Below are positions 51,683 to 59,925 of a DNA stretch of 64,000 bases, one piece after another. Below the pieces are notes generated by a model that worked only from the letters and a program-made list of their open reading frames with translations, had not been told where the DNA came from and did not search any database. Source of the stretch: Fimousia sp045616445 (GTDB taxonomy: Bacteria; Bacillota; Clostridia; Lachnospirales; Lachnospiraceae); the NCBI GenBank assembly GCA_045616445.1, contig JAZLGR010000004.1, positions 1 through 64,000 on the forward strand, in the 5' to 3' direction. The translations under genes and the position numbers were made by a program. Position 1 is the first letter of the stretch. Every line of letters starts with the position of its first letter.

Positions 51683-52462
51683 ATGAAAGAATATAAGTTT
51701 GACGTAGAAAAAACCAAAGCAGAAGTAGTTGCATGGATTCAGGATTTCTTTGAAAACAACGGCCCTGGATGTAATGCGATCGTAGGTATTTCCGGTGGAA
51801 AAGACAGCTCTGTTGTTGCAGCGCTTTGCGTAGAAGCACTTGGAAAAGACAGAGTCATCGGCGTATTAATGCCATGTGGAACTCAGAAAGACATCTCTGC
51901 ATCCCGTTTATTAGTGAGCCACCTTGGTATCCGCAACGTGGAAGTGAATGTGGAAGCTGCAGTGAATGGTTTAACAGATGCAATCCACAATGGCATTGTG
52001 AATAATGGTATGGAACCTGTTGTATTTACACCACAGACAAAGACCAATCTTCCACCACGTATCCGTATGGCAACTCTTTACGCAGTAGGACAGTCCATGA
52101 ACGGCCGTGTAGCTAACACATGTAACTTATCCGAAGACTGGGTTGGTTATTCCACACGTTACGGCGATGCTTCTGGAGACTTCTCTCCACTTGCAAAGCT
52201 TACTGTACAGGAAGTAAAAGCAATCGGACATTCCTTAGGCCTTCCACAGGAATTAGTAGAAAAAGTACCAATTGATGGTCTTTACAGCGGAAAGACAGAT
52301 GAAGATAATTTAGGATTTACTTATGCAATGCTTGACCACTACATTCGTACAGGCGAAATCGATGATGAAGAAAAGAAAGCAAAGATCGATCGTATGCATA
52401 AGATGAACTTATTCAAGATGGAGATGTACCCAATGTTCCCATCTGGATATGATACCATCTAA
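51683..52462 (+). CDS. nadE: NAD+ synthetase (ammonia-dependent type)
   Basis: 259 residues from ATG 51683. The PP-loop SGGKDSS (37-43) binds ATP. Further blocks are QTKTNLPPRIRMATLYAVGQ, NTCNLSEDWVGYSTRYGD and PIDGLYSGKTDEDNLGFTY. No glutaminase domain is present, so free ammonia is the likely donor. It makes NAD from deamido-NAD. The gene is followed by a terminator and then by the niacin regulator NiaR, with a shared box in both leaders. The ribosome site is weak (GACCAGAT), while a stronger AAAGGAG lies about 40 bases upstream. Codon bias suggests high expression. Confidence 0.92.
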   Translation: MKEYKFDVEKTKAEVVAWIQDFFENNGPGCNAIVGISGGKDSSVVAALCVEALGKDRVIGVLMPCGTQKDISASRLLVSHLGIRNVEVNVEAAVNGLTDAIHNGIVNNGMEPVVFTPQTKTNLPPRIRMATLYAVGQSMNGRVANTCNLSEDWVGYSTRYGDASGDFSPLAKLTVQEVKAIGHSLGLPQELVEKVPIDGLYSGKTDEDNLGFTYAMLDHYIRTGEIDDEEKKAKIDRMHKMNLFKMEMYPMFPSGYDTI

Positions 52463-52484
52463 GATTTGGTTTTAGAACGAGATT

Positions 52485-52513
52485 AAGGACGTGCAAGATG
52501 TACGTCCTTTTTT
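52485..52513 (+). terminator. Intrinsic terminator of nadE
   Basis: AAGGACGT (52485-52492) pairs with ACGTCCTT (52502-52509), then TTTT. Confidence 0.85.
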
Positions 52514-52518
52514 ACTGC

Positions 52519-52548
52519 TTGAAAAATATATTGATACAAGGCTATAAT
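52519..52548 (+). promoter_or_regulatory. Promoter of niaR
   Basis: TTGAAA (52519-52524), 18 bp, TATAAT (52543-52548). Confidence 0.65.
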
Positions 52549-52577
52549 GAATATAAATTAACAGGTGATATTACTAT

Positions 52578-52587
52578 TGTCTTGTCA
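52578..52587 (+). promoter_or_regulatory. Candidate NiaR box in the niaR leader
   Basis: TGTCTTGTCA, about 23 bases after the predicted start; nearly identical to the box before nadE. Confidence 0.5.
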
Positions 52588-52614
52588 CTTGTGGACATAG
52601 AGAGGTGTAGATTG

Positions 52615-53157
52615 ATGAAAGGAAATGAAAGACGTGAAAATATTATAGCGACACTGAAAAAAAGCAATGAGCCGGTATCTGGTAAGGTACTCGCTGGTAT
52701 GTACGGTGTCAGTCGCCAGGTCATTGTTCAGGATATTGCTCTTCTTCGTGCCCAGAATCATGAGATTACATCCACCACCACAGGATATGTGTTAACACAG
52801 ATTCCGAAGATTACCCGTGTGTTCAAAGTGATTCACACCGATGATCAGGTGGCAGATGAACTGAATCTCATTGTTGATTATGGATGTATGGTAGAGGATG
52901 TATTCGTTTATCATAAGATTTATGGAACAATCCGTGCGGAGATGAACATTAAGAGCAGAAAAGACGTGGAAGAGTTTATGGAGAGTCTTGCTGCTGGCAA
53001 ATCCAGCCTGCTGAAGAATGTTACTTCCAGCTATCATTATCATACAATTGCGGCTCCATCAGAAATAATTCTTGATATGGTACAGAAAGCCCTGGATGAG
53101 AAAGGTTATCTGGCACCCCTTCAGGATTATGAGCCGATTGATTTTTGGGAAAAATAA
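52615..53157 (+). CDS. niaR: Niacin-responsive transcriptional repressor NiaR
   Basis: 180 residues from ATG 52615 with AGAGGTG upstream; a longer frame from 52498 crosses the promoter. An N-terminal HTH_11 domain (EPVSGKVLAGMYGVSRQVIV) is followed by a 3H domain, named for three conserved His, with YHYHTIAAPSE. NiaR represses NAD synthesis and niacin uptake genes when niacin is abundant. Its neighbour nadE and a shared leader box fit self-regulation and control of nadE. The RsmJ gene follows after one base. Confidence 0.9.
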   Translation: MKGNERRENIIATLKKSNEPVSGKVLAGMYGVSRQVIVQDIALLRAQNHEITSTTTGYVLTQIPKITRVFKVIHTDDQVADELNLIVDYGCMVEDVFVYHKIYGTIRAEMNIKSRKDVEEFMESLAAGKSSLLKNVTSSYHYHTIAAPSEIILDMVQKALDEKGYLAPLQDYEPIDFWEK

Positions 53158-53158
53158 T

Positions 53159-53842
53159 ATGAACCATACAATAGATCTGAACGAGATCTCTCTGCCGGAA
53201 GGATTATCCCTGGTCTATGACGAAGAACACAGACTTTGTCTTACCAACGGGGATATCTCCATGTGCGGAGATTTTGGCAAATTGAAGAAACGATTAAAAC
53301 CGAATAACTTAAACGGAGAGATGCTTGTGAAAGCAGCCCGCTTGAAAAATGTACCCGGTTCTATCACCGTTGTGGATGCAACGGCAGGGATGGGAGAGGA
53401 TTCCTTTCTCCTTGCAGCAGCAGGATTTCATGTAAAGCTGTTTGAATACAATCCTGTGATCGCTGTGCTCCTTCAGGATGCCTTAAGACGTGGGTTAGAA
53501 GATGAGGAGCTTGCCACGATTGTATCCCGCATGGAATTTATTCCTGGGGACAGCCTGGTGTACTTAAGTTCTACAGAGGAAAAACCGGATGTGGTATACT
53601 TGGATCCGATGTTTCCTGCAAGACAGAAAAGCGGCCTAATCAAGAAGAAATTTCAGCTGTTGCAGAAATTGGAATCTCCATGTGCGGAAGAAAAGGATAT
53701 GTTAGAAGCTGCCATGAAAGCAGATCCGATCCGTATCGTCATCAAGCGACCTCAGAAGGGTCCATATCTGGCAGGCAGGAAACCAAGCTACAGTATTGCT
53801 GGTAAGGCAATCCGATATGATTGCATTGTGATGCGAACATAA
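53159..53842 (+). CDS. rsmJ: 16S rRNA (guanine1516-N2)-methyltransferase RsmJ-like
   Basis: 227 residues from ATG 53159, only one base after the niaR stop, so translation is coupled; the frame from 53072 overlaps niaR and is rejected. Blocks VVDATAGMGEDSFLLAAAGF (SAM site), VVYLDPMFPARQKSGLIKKK and IVIKRPQKGPYLAGRKPSYS match RsmJ closely. The family methylates the small-subunit rRNA. The N-terminal domain is shorter than in E. coli. There is no functional link with NiaR. Confidence 0.85.
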   Translation: MNHTIDLNEISLPEGLSLVYDEEHRLCLTNGDISMCGDFGKLKKRLKPNNLNGEMLVKAARLKNVPGSITVVDATAGMGEDSFLLAAAGFHVKLFEYNPVIAVLLQDALRRGLEDEELATIVSRMEFIPGDSLVYLSSTEEKPDVVYLDPMFPARQKSGLIKKKFQLLQKLESPCAEEKDMLEAAMKADPIRIVIKRPQKGPYLAGRKPSYSIAGKAIRYDCIVMRT

Positions 53843-53932
53843 AATCTTAAGGAATTTTTATGATTCAAAACGTCACAAAAGTGTTATAATCTATACAGGA
53901 TTATAATATTGAGGAAAACTGAGGATAAATAA

Positions 53933-54796
53933 ATGAATAACAAATCTTTGTATGGAAAACTGTTTAAGCTGAGCTTTTTTGCATTTTTGATAGCTATGGT
54001 ATTCTACTTTACTTCTGCCAGAATTATGGAGAAAGTAGTGGATCGATATTACATTGCCCATGATATGACTGCAGAGCTGGGAGAGAAGATGGTACCTGAT
54101 TTTGCAGCCTATGTGGAAGAAGAGAAGTTAGCAAGCGATGATTTAGAAGCCATCACAGACTGGGTTCGTATGTATGATGTGGCTAATATGCAGATTTTCA
54201 AAGGTGGAAATCTCTATTATGATTCCGCTTATCCAACCCAGACCGAGTGGAAGAACAATCCGGAGGCCGGCTACTATGATGACGCCACTCCGCATGACGT
54301 GGCATTCTCTGATCAGACACTTCAGGTTGCCATCTATGCATTTGGCACATACCGGTTATATGATTATGCAACCTTTGGGGAACTAATCTGCAGCTTCCTC
54401 ATCTTCGTTGTGATTCTCATGCTGGGCATTCGAAGATCCATTGAATATATCAAGACATTGATGAATGATATCGAAATTCTCCATCAGGGAAATCTGGATC
54501 ATTCAGTAACTATGATCGGAGAAGATGAGCTAGGCAGACTGGCTGTGGGACTGGATCATATGAGACAGGGACTCAAAGAAGAGAAGGAACGTAACAAAAC
54601 GGTGGTTACCACCCTATCCCATGAGATTGGCAATCCGCTAACCATTGTGCTAATGTATGCACAGCTTCTGGCAGATGATAACTTTAAATCCCATGAGGAT
54701 CGGACTTATGCCCGTGAAACACTGGTGGAAGCCAGTGAGCGTGTACGTAATGTGGCAGATGAACTGATCCAGTATCTATTAAACGGGGACGAATAG
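53933..54796 (+). CDS. HAMP-HisKA sensor protein lacking the ATPase domain
   Basis: 287 residues. Two membrane helices (about 12-28 and 148-166) enclose an extracytoplasmic domain of about 120 residues. A HAMP linker (165-215) and a HisKA helix pair with TLSHEIGNPLTIVL follow (His230). The protein stops after the second HisKA helix, and the downstream sequence in all frames lacks N, G1 and G2 boxes. It can receive but not catalyse phosphorylation by itself. It might be a phosphotransfer partner, a decoy, or a truncated gene. No response regulator is adjacent; PhoPR lies 3 kb away. Confidence 0.75.
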   Translation: MNNKSLYGKLFKLSFFAFLIAMVFYFTSARIMEKVVDRYYIAHDMTAELGEKMVPDFAAYVEEEKLASDDLEAITDWVRMYDVANMQIFKGGNLYYDSAYPTQTEWKNNPEAGYYDDATPHDVAFSDQTLQVAIYAFGTYRLYDYATFGELICSFLIFVVILMLGIRRSIEYIKTLMNDIEILHQGNLDHSVTMIGEDELGRLAVGLDHMRQGLKEEKERNKTVVTTLSHEIGNPLTIVLMYAQLLADDNFKSHEDRTYARETLVEASERVRNVADELIQYLLNGDE

Positions 54797-54901
54797 ATTA
54801 ATGAAACATATGAGAAGTACATTTTCACAAAATACTAAATATCCATAAAAAGTACTGCAACTTTGTACAGATGTTACATACCATATGTCATACGATTGCT
54901 A

Positions 54902-55117
54902 TATAATAAAGGCAATATTACATGTGGCTGGCATCTGGAGAGGAAGTATTAGCTGGCACTAATACCCCTCATTTATAAACAAAGTAGTTGTGAAAATGCC
55001 GATATCTCTTTTTGCTTTGCTTTATAATCGTCGACAACCAGATGCCTGACCTCGTGTGGTAGTAGGTGTGATTAATAATTTCATTTAAAAAAGGGACTTT
55101 TTATAAGTCCCTTTTTC
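54902..55117 (+). ncRNA. Candidate structured RNA with three-way junction and terminator
   Basis: A TATAAT at 54902-54907 lies before a gene-free stretch that folds neatly. The closing stem is GGCATCTGG (54930-54938) with CCAGATGCC (55038-55046). Hairpin A is GAGG..GTATTAG (54940-54952) with CTAATAC.CCTC (54959-54970). Hairpin B is TATAAACAAAG (54974-54984) with CTTTGCTTTATA (55015-55026). A terminator follows at 55089-55117. Length about 200 nt. No ORF of note lies inside. I cannot assign it to a known family; 6S-like and other abundant RNAs should be tested. Confidence 0.6.
55089..55117. terminator. Bidirectional terminator
   Basis: AAGGGACTT pairs with AAGTCCCTT, extended by an A-run on the left and a T-run on the right; it serves the RNA candidate on the plus strand and the small gene on the minus strand. 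Confidence 0.85.
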
Positions 55118-55127
55118 ATATATCTCA

Positions 55128-55371
55128 TTATTTTCTTTTTTTATTATTTTCAACAATCGCGTCAAACCACATTCTCTGCCAGGTCTCAGCCAGTTTCGCA
55201 TCTTCAGCACGAAGCTGATCATCCAGTTTCTTCGCTTCAGCATAAAGACCGCCTTCTGTAATCTCTTTCAGTCTCTTATAAGCTGGAGAAGCCTTAAAAT
55301 CGCTTAAATTCTTCCACTTCTACTGCATATTTAAGTTCCGCTAATTCTTTTTCTATTAAAAGATCAGACAT
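55128..55371 (-). pseudogene. Small hypothetical protein gene with a single-base frameshift
   Basis: On the minus strand an ATG at 55371 follows AAGGAGGTTACAGAT, a strong ribosome site, and reads MSDLLIEKELAELKYAVE. The frame then stops early (FKRF, stop). The neighbouring frame continues with KWKNLSDFKASPAYKRLKEI and runs to a TAA at 55128. The distance from start to stop is 244 bases, one more than a multiple of three, as expected for one inserted base. The product would be about 80 residues, charged and helical. Family unknown. Confidence 0.55.
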
Positions 55372-55500
55372 ATCTGTAACCTCCTTGCAAATCAAATATG
55401 TATCATCGACAAAATAGTGTGTTTATACTATGATAACATAAGTAGAAACATTTGTTTTTATATTTTTATGATATAATAAAAAATAAATAGTAAAACGCGA

Positions 55501-55550
55501 TTACATACATTTTACCCAGTTATTACATAGCCTTCCTTTGTAATTTACCT
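55501..55550 (+). promoter_or_regulatory. PHO-box-like phased repeats before the Na/Pi symporter
   Basis: TTAC words stand at 55501, 55512, 55523 and 55545 (TTACAT, TTACCC, TTACAT, TTACCT), at 11, 11 and 22 bp. Eleven-bp spacing of TTAACA-like hexamers is how PhoP dimers bind in Firmicutes. Confidence 0.6.
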
Positions 55551-55613
55551 TCTATATGTATTCTATTTTTACAAACAAAAAAACTTACATAGTTCGTAAA
55601 AAGGAGAATACAT

Positions 55614-57299
55614 ATGAATATTTTTTCAATTTTATCAATGGTAGGAGGTCTGGCTTTATTCCTCTATGGAATGGATGTCATGGGTGATTCCCTGATGAAG
55701 TTATCTGGAGGAAAATTAGAAAAAATCTTAGAAAAACTGACCGCCAAAAGAATAATGGCAGTGTTACTGGGTGCCGGAGTAACAGCAGTAATCCAGTCCT
55801 CTTCCGCAACTACCGTTATGGTGGTTGGATTTGTAAACTCAGGAATCATGCAGCTTTCCCAGGCAGTGGGTATTATTATGGGTGCCAATATTGGTACCAC
55901 CATTACTTCCTGGCTGTTATCCCTGACTGGAATTGAGGGCTCCAATCTGTTTGTTCAGATGTTAAAGCCATCCTCTTTTTCACCAATTCTTGCAGTCATC
56001 GGCATGATCCTGATCATGACATCTTCTAAAGATTCCAAAAAAAATGTCATCGGTCAGATCTTACTTGGATTTACCGTATTGATGTTTGGTATGGAAACCA
56101 TGAGCGGTGCAGTGGCACCTCTTCGTGAGAATGCATCCTTCACGGGAATTCTCACCAGATTTTCCAATCCGATTCTTGGCATGATGGCAGGTGCCGTGTT
56201 AACAGCAGTGATTCAGAGCTCATCTGCATCCGTTGGTATCCTGCAGGCCCTTTGTGCCACAGGTGTTCTTGGTTATGGTGCAGCGTTTCCAATTATCATG
56301 GGACAGAATATCGGAACCTGCGTAACTGCGATTCTTTCTTCCCTTGGAGCTAATAAGAATGCCAGAAGAGCATCCATGATCCATCTCTATTTTAATATGA
56401 TTGGAACCATCGTATTCATGGTGGTATTCTATCTCTTAAATAGCTTCATGCATTTTGCCTTTTTGGCCAATGCGGCCACACCGGCAGGAATTGCAGTAAT
56501 CCATAGTTTATTCAATATCGGATGTGCAATTATGTTATTCCCATTTGGCAATCAGCTTGTAAAGCTTGCCTGTCTCACCATTCGAGATTCCGAAGAAGAA
56601 GTGGAAAGTAAGCCTGCAGTTCTTACTGCACTTGATACCAGATTCCTTGAACAGCCATCCTTTGCCATGGAACTTTGCAAGAATGCTTCCTTTGAGATGG
56701 CTACGAAAGCAAAACAGGCCTTTTATCTGTCCATGCAGACCATAGGCAATTATTCAGACAATTCTTTTGATAAGGTCAGCTACATGGAAGATGAGTCAGA
56801 CCTTTATGAAACAGTCCTTGGTGATTATTTAGTATCTTTATCCGCGAGAAATCTGACCAAAAAGGACAGCCAGTGGTTATCCTTATTGCTTCATTGCAAC
56901 AGCTGTTTTGAACGCATCTCTGATTATGCGTTAAATGTGGTTCGTTCCGCCAGAGAGATGGAAGTCAACGGGTGGCATTTGACAGAACATGGTCAGAAAG
57001 AACTGGTTTTAGTGGGAAATCAGGTATATGATATATTTAACAGAACACTAAAAGCGCTCACTGCAGAGGATTTAGTAGCGGCTCATCTGTTGATTGATCA
57101 GAAAGAAGACATTGCGAAACAGTGTTTAGAAATTAAAAAGCATCATATTGACCGATTAAGAAAGGGTGTCTGCTCATTAGAAACCGGTCTTGTGATGGAA
57201 GATATATTGAATTCTTTAGAGAGGGTGGCAGCTCATTGCACGAATGTTGCTGAATACCTTCTTCAGACCCATGAAGATGGATATGAAATCCATGATTAA
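55614..57299 (+). CDS. Na+/phosphate symporter with C-terminal PhoU-like domain
   Basis: 561 residues after AAAGGAG. Two copies of the Na_Pi_cotrans repeat are visible by their QSSSA motifs (AVIQSSSATTVMVVGF and AVIQSSSASVGILQAL). Residues about 340-550 form a helical PhoU-like domain. It imports phosphate with sodium. The PHO-box-like repeats upstream and the PhoPR-like pair 12 bases downstream support phosphate-controlled expression. Confidence 0.92.
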   Translation: MNIFSILSMVGGLALFLYGMDVMGDSLMKLSGGKLEKILEKLTAKRIMAVLLGAGVTAVIQSSSATTVMVVGFVNSGIMQLSQAVGIIMGANIGTTITSWLLSLTGIEGSNLFVQMLKPSSFSPILAVIGMILIMTSSKDSKKNVIGQILLGFTVLMFGMETMSGAVAPLRENASFTGILTRFSNPILGMMAGAVLTAVIQSSSASVGILQALCATGVLGYGAAFPIIMGQNIGTCVTAILSSLGANKNARRASMIHLYFNMIGTIVFMVVFYLLNSFMHFAFLANAATPAGIAVIHSLFNIGCAIMLFPFGNQLVKLACLTIRDSEEEVESKPAVLTALDTRFLEQPSFAMELCKNASFEMATKAKQAFYLSMQTIGNYSDNSFDKVSYMEDESDLYETVLGDYLVSLSARNLTKKDSQWLSLLLHCNSCFERISDYALNVVRSAREMEVNGWHLTEHGQKELVLVGNQVYDIFNRTLKALTAEDLVAAHLLIDQKEDIAKQCLEIKKHHIDRLRKGVCSLETGLVMEDILNSLERVAAHCTNVAEYLLQTHEDGYEIHD

Positions 57300-57311
57300 C
57301 AGGAGTATACG

Positions 57312-57989
57312 ATGGCATTAGTATTTATAGTAGAAGACGACAATAATATTAGTGAGATTGAAACCATTGCGTTAAAAAACAGCAATTATCAGGTTTCCAC
57401 CTACGAATGCGCCAATGAATTGTACAGAGCGTTAGAAGGGGTGATTCCGGATCTGATCTTACTGGATGTGATGCTTCCGGACGAAGACGGCTTCACCATC
57501 GTCAAGAAGATCCGAAGCAATTTGAGAACCCGTTCCATCCCAATTATTATGATCACTGCCAAATCCACAGAGATGGATCTGGTCAGGGGACTGGATGTGG
57601 GCGCCGATGATTATATCAAGAAGCCATTTTCCATTATGGAGCTGCTTTCCCGTGTGAAGGCATTGCTTCGAAGAACCACAGACATGGAAGTACAGACCAT
57701 TCAGAATGGCTCAATTGTGTTAAATCACGATGAACATGTGGTGACTGTGGCTGGAGAACCAATCGAGCTTACTTACAAAGAGTATGAACTGCTTCGTCAT
57801 CTGATGACCAACGCAGGCATCGTGCTTTCCCGTGATAAGATCATGCGTCTAGTGTGGGATACCGATTTTGAAGGGGAATCCCGTACGGTAGATATGCACA
57901 TTAAAACATTAAGACATAAACTTGGAGAAGACAGAAAGCTCATCCGCACCGTGCGAAATGTGGGCTATGTAATGGATAAAAAAGCATGA
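57312..57989 (+). CDS. OmpR/PhoB-family response regulator
   Basis: 225 residues. Receiver domain with acidic pair near 9-10, phosphoacceptor Asp52 (LLDVMLPDEDG) and Lys in IKKPF near residue 100. The winged-helix output domain runs from about 130 (LTYKEYELLRHL to GYVM). It overlaps its kinase by four bases and follows a Na/Pi symporter, so a PhoP role is likely. Confidence 0.93.
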   Translation: MALVFIVEDDNNISEIETIALKNSNYQVSTYECANELYRALEGVIPDLILLDVMLPDEDGFTIVKKIRSNLRTRSIPIIMITAKSTEMDLVRGLDVGADDYIKKPFSIMELLSRVKALLRRTTDMEVQTIQNGSIVLNHDEHVVTVAGEPIELTYKEYELLRHLMTNAGIVLSRDKIMRLVWDTDFEGESRTVDMHIKTLRHKLGEDRKLIRTVRNVGYVMDKKA

Positions 57990-59335
57990 GACAAAAGATC
58001 TATATCCGTCTCCTTGGAATTGCCATGGCAGCAGTCCTGGCCATTACCATTGGGACAACTCTGATTTATTACAATCTGTTCCAGAATCAGGTTCGAAATG
58101 ACCTTCGAATCAGTGCGGAATTGTTGGAAGAATCGGGGGTATTTGAACAATCTTATACGAAAAATGGCGTAATCTCCGAGAAATCGCTGAATACGATGTT
58201 TGCGGAAATCGAGAAGGAGAAGCTTCGAATAACCTGGGTAGACCGGGATGGAACCGTTCTTTATGACAATGATGCAGGTGCAGAGAATTTGGATAACCAT
58301 TCCAAACGTCCGGAAATCCGTGATGCTCTGGCTAGTGGGCATGGAGAGAGCGTCCGTCAGTCTGATACACTGAACATGAATACCTTTTACTATGCGCTGC
58401 GCATTGCAAATGGTACTGTCATCCGTGTGTCTATGGAGGCAAGCAACATTACCAATGTATTCATGGCATCTTTTCCACTCCTGATGATCGTTATTGTTGC
58501 AAGTGTGCTGCTTTGCGTTACCATTGCCAGTGTTATGGCCCGTCAGCTCTTAAATCCAATCTATAAAATGGCAGAGCAGATTGAGGATCCGCTGATGGTT
58601 CCGGAGTATGACGAACTGATTCCATTTGCCAACAAGATTCGAAATCAGCATGAGGATATCCTGAAGGTGGCAAAGAGCAAACAGGATTTCACAGCCAATG
58701 TTTCCCATGAGCTTAAGACTCCGCTGACAGCCATATCAGGTTATGCAGAGCTCATTGAGAATAAGATTGTGGAACCGGAACAGGAAATCTATTTTGCGAA
58801 TCAGATTCGAAAGAATGCGGAACGCATGGAGAATATCATCAATGACACCATCCGTCTTTCCGAAGTGGACAATAACATGGTGGAACGAAGATTTACTTTT
58901 GTGGATTTGTATGCCCTTGTGAAGGAATGCTGTGGAGAACTCACTTTTATGGCAGAGAATGCAGGAATCACATTAAACTATGCCGGCTATGAATGTGCCG
59001 TCAATGGCGAGAAGGAGCTGCTTCGGGAGCTAATATTGAATCTGATTCAGAATGCCATTCGTTACAATCACAATGGTGGAACGGTGGATGTCTATGTATA
59101 CAGAGAACCGGATGCAACGGTACTAAAAGTGGTAGATGATGGCATCGGTATTCCAAAGGAGATGCACAGCCGTGTCTTTGAACGTTTCTACCGCGTAGAC
59201 AAAAGTCATTCGAGAAAAACCGGTGGAACAGGCTTAGGCCTTGCCATCGTTAAGAATATTGTTGAACTTCACGGCGCAACCATTCAGGTGGAGAGTGAAG
59301 TGGATAAGGGAACGAGTATGATCGTTAGATTTTAA
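57986..59335 (+). CDS. PhoR-type sensor histidine kinase
   Basis: 449 residues with two membrane helices (about 9-29 and 163-184) around a sensor domain. A linker follows, then the H-box NVSHELKTPLTAI with His241 and a complete ATPase domain: N box LILNLIQNAIRYNH, G1 VDDGIGIP, and G2 GGTGLGLAIVKN. It should phosphorylate the regulator encoded just before it, probably in response to phosphate. Followed by a terminator. Confidence 0.93.
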   Translation: MRQKIYIRLLGIAMAAVLAITIGTTLIYYNLFQNQVRNDLRISAELLEESGVFEQSYTKNGVISEKSLNTMFAEIEKEKLRITWVDRDGTVLYDNDAGAENLDNHSKRPEIRDALASGHGESVRQSDTLNMNTFYYALRIANGTVIRVSMEASNITNVFMASFPLLMIVIVASVLLCVTIASVMARQLLNPIYKMAEQIEDPLMVPEYDELIPFANKIRNQHEDILKVAKSKQDFTANVSHELKTPLTAISGYAELIENKIVEPEQEIYFANQIRKNAERMENIINDTIRLSEVDNNMVERRFTFVDLYALVKECCGELTFMAENAGITLNYAGYECAVNGEKELLRELILNLIQNAIRYNHNGGTVDVYVYREPDATVLKVVDDGIGIPKEMHSRVFERFYRVDKSHSRKTGGTGLGLAIVKNIVELHGATIQVESEVDKGTSMIVRF

Positions 59336-59342
59336 TAGTTTG

Positions 59343-59374
59343 AAAGCTGCAGTGCAAGGCATTGCAGCTTTTTT
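59343..59374 (+). terminator. Intrinsic terminator
   Basis: AAAGCTGCA (59343-59351) pairs with TGCAGCTTT around a GTGC..GCAT inner pairing, followed by TTTTTG. Confidence 0.85.
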
Positions 59375-59403
59375 GTAGTATAATAGACGTGAGGTGATCA
59401 AAA

Positions 59404-59913
59404 ATGTATTACAAAACCAGGTATGATTCCCCAGTAGGCCCACTCTACATCGTTACCGATGAAGAATCATTGGTCGGGCTCTGGATGGAGGATCAGAAGT
59501 ACTTTCAGGCGACAGTAAAAAAAGAAGAACTATATATAGAAGAAACCAAAGTCGCCAGACAGACAGCGGACTGGCTGGATCGCTATTTCGCAAATCAGAA
59601 ACCAGAAGTAAAGGAACTTCCATTAAATCCACTTGGCACAGAATTTCGCCAGCAGGTGTGGGAAATCTTATGCCGGATTCCTTATGGTGGGACTACCACC
59701 TACGGCGAGATTGCCAAGGAAATTGCTGCAAAACGAGGCAAGAAGCGTATGTCTGCTCAGGCAGTGGGTGGCGCAGTTGGTCATAACCCGATTGGGATCA
59801 TCATTCCATGCCACAGAGTCATCGGCAAAGACGGTAGCTTGACGGGCTATGCCGGGGGCTTAGATAAAAAAATGTGGCTGCTCGATCACGAGGGCGTGGC
59901 TTATAAGCGATAG
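59404..59913 (+). CDS. ogt: Methylated-DNA-[protein]-cysteine S-methyltransferase
   Basis: 169 residues behind GAGGTGATCAAAA. The active site IIIPCHRVIG contains Cys136, and FRQQVWEILCRIPYGGTTTYGEI is the DNA-binding helix region. The protein removes O6-alkyl groups from guanine by suicide transfer to the cysteine. Length is usual for Ogt. Confidence 0.95.
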   Translation: MYYKTRYDSPVGPLYIVTDEESLVGLWMEDQKYFQATVKKEELYIEETKVARQTADWLDRYFANQKPEVKELPLNPLGTEFRQQVWEILCRIPYGGTTTYGEIAKEIAAKRGKKRMSAQAVGGAVGHNPIGIIIPCHRVIGKDGSLTGYAGGLDKKMWLLDHEGVAYKR

Positions 59914-59925
59914 ACAGGAATTAAT

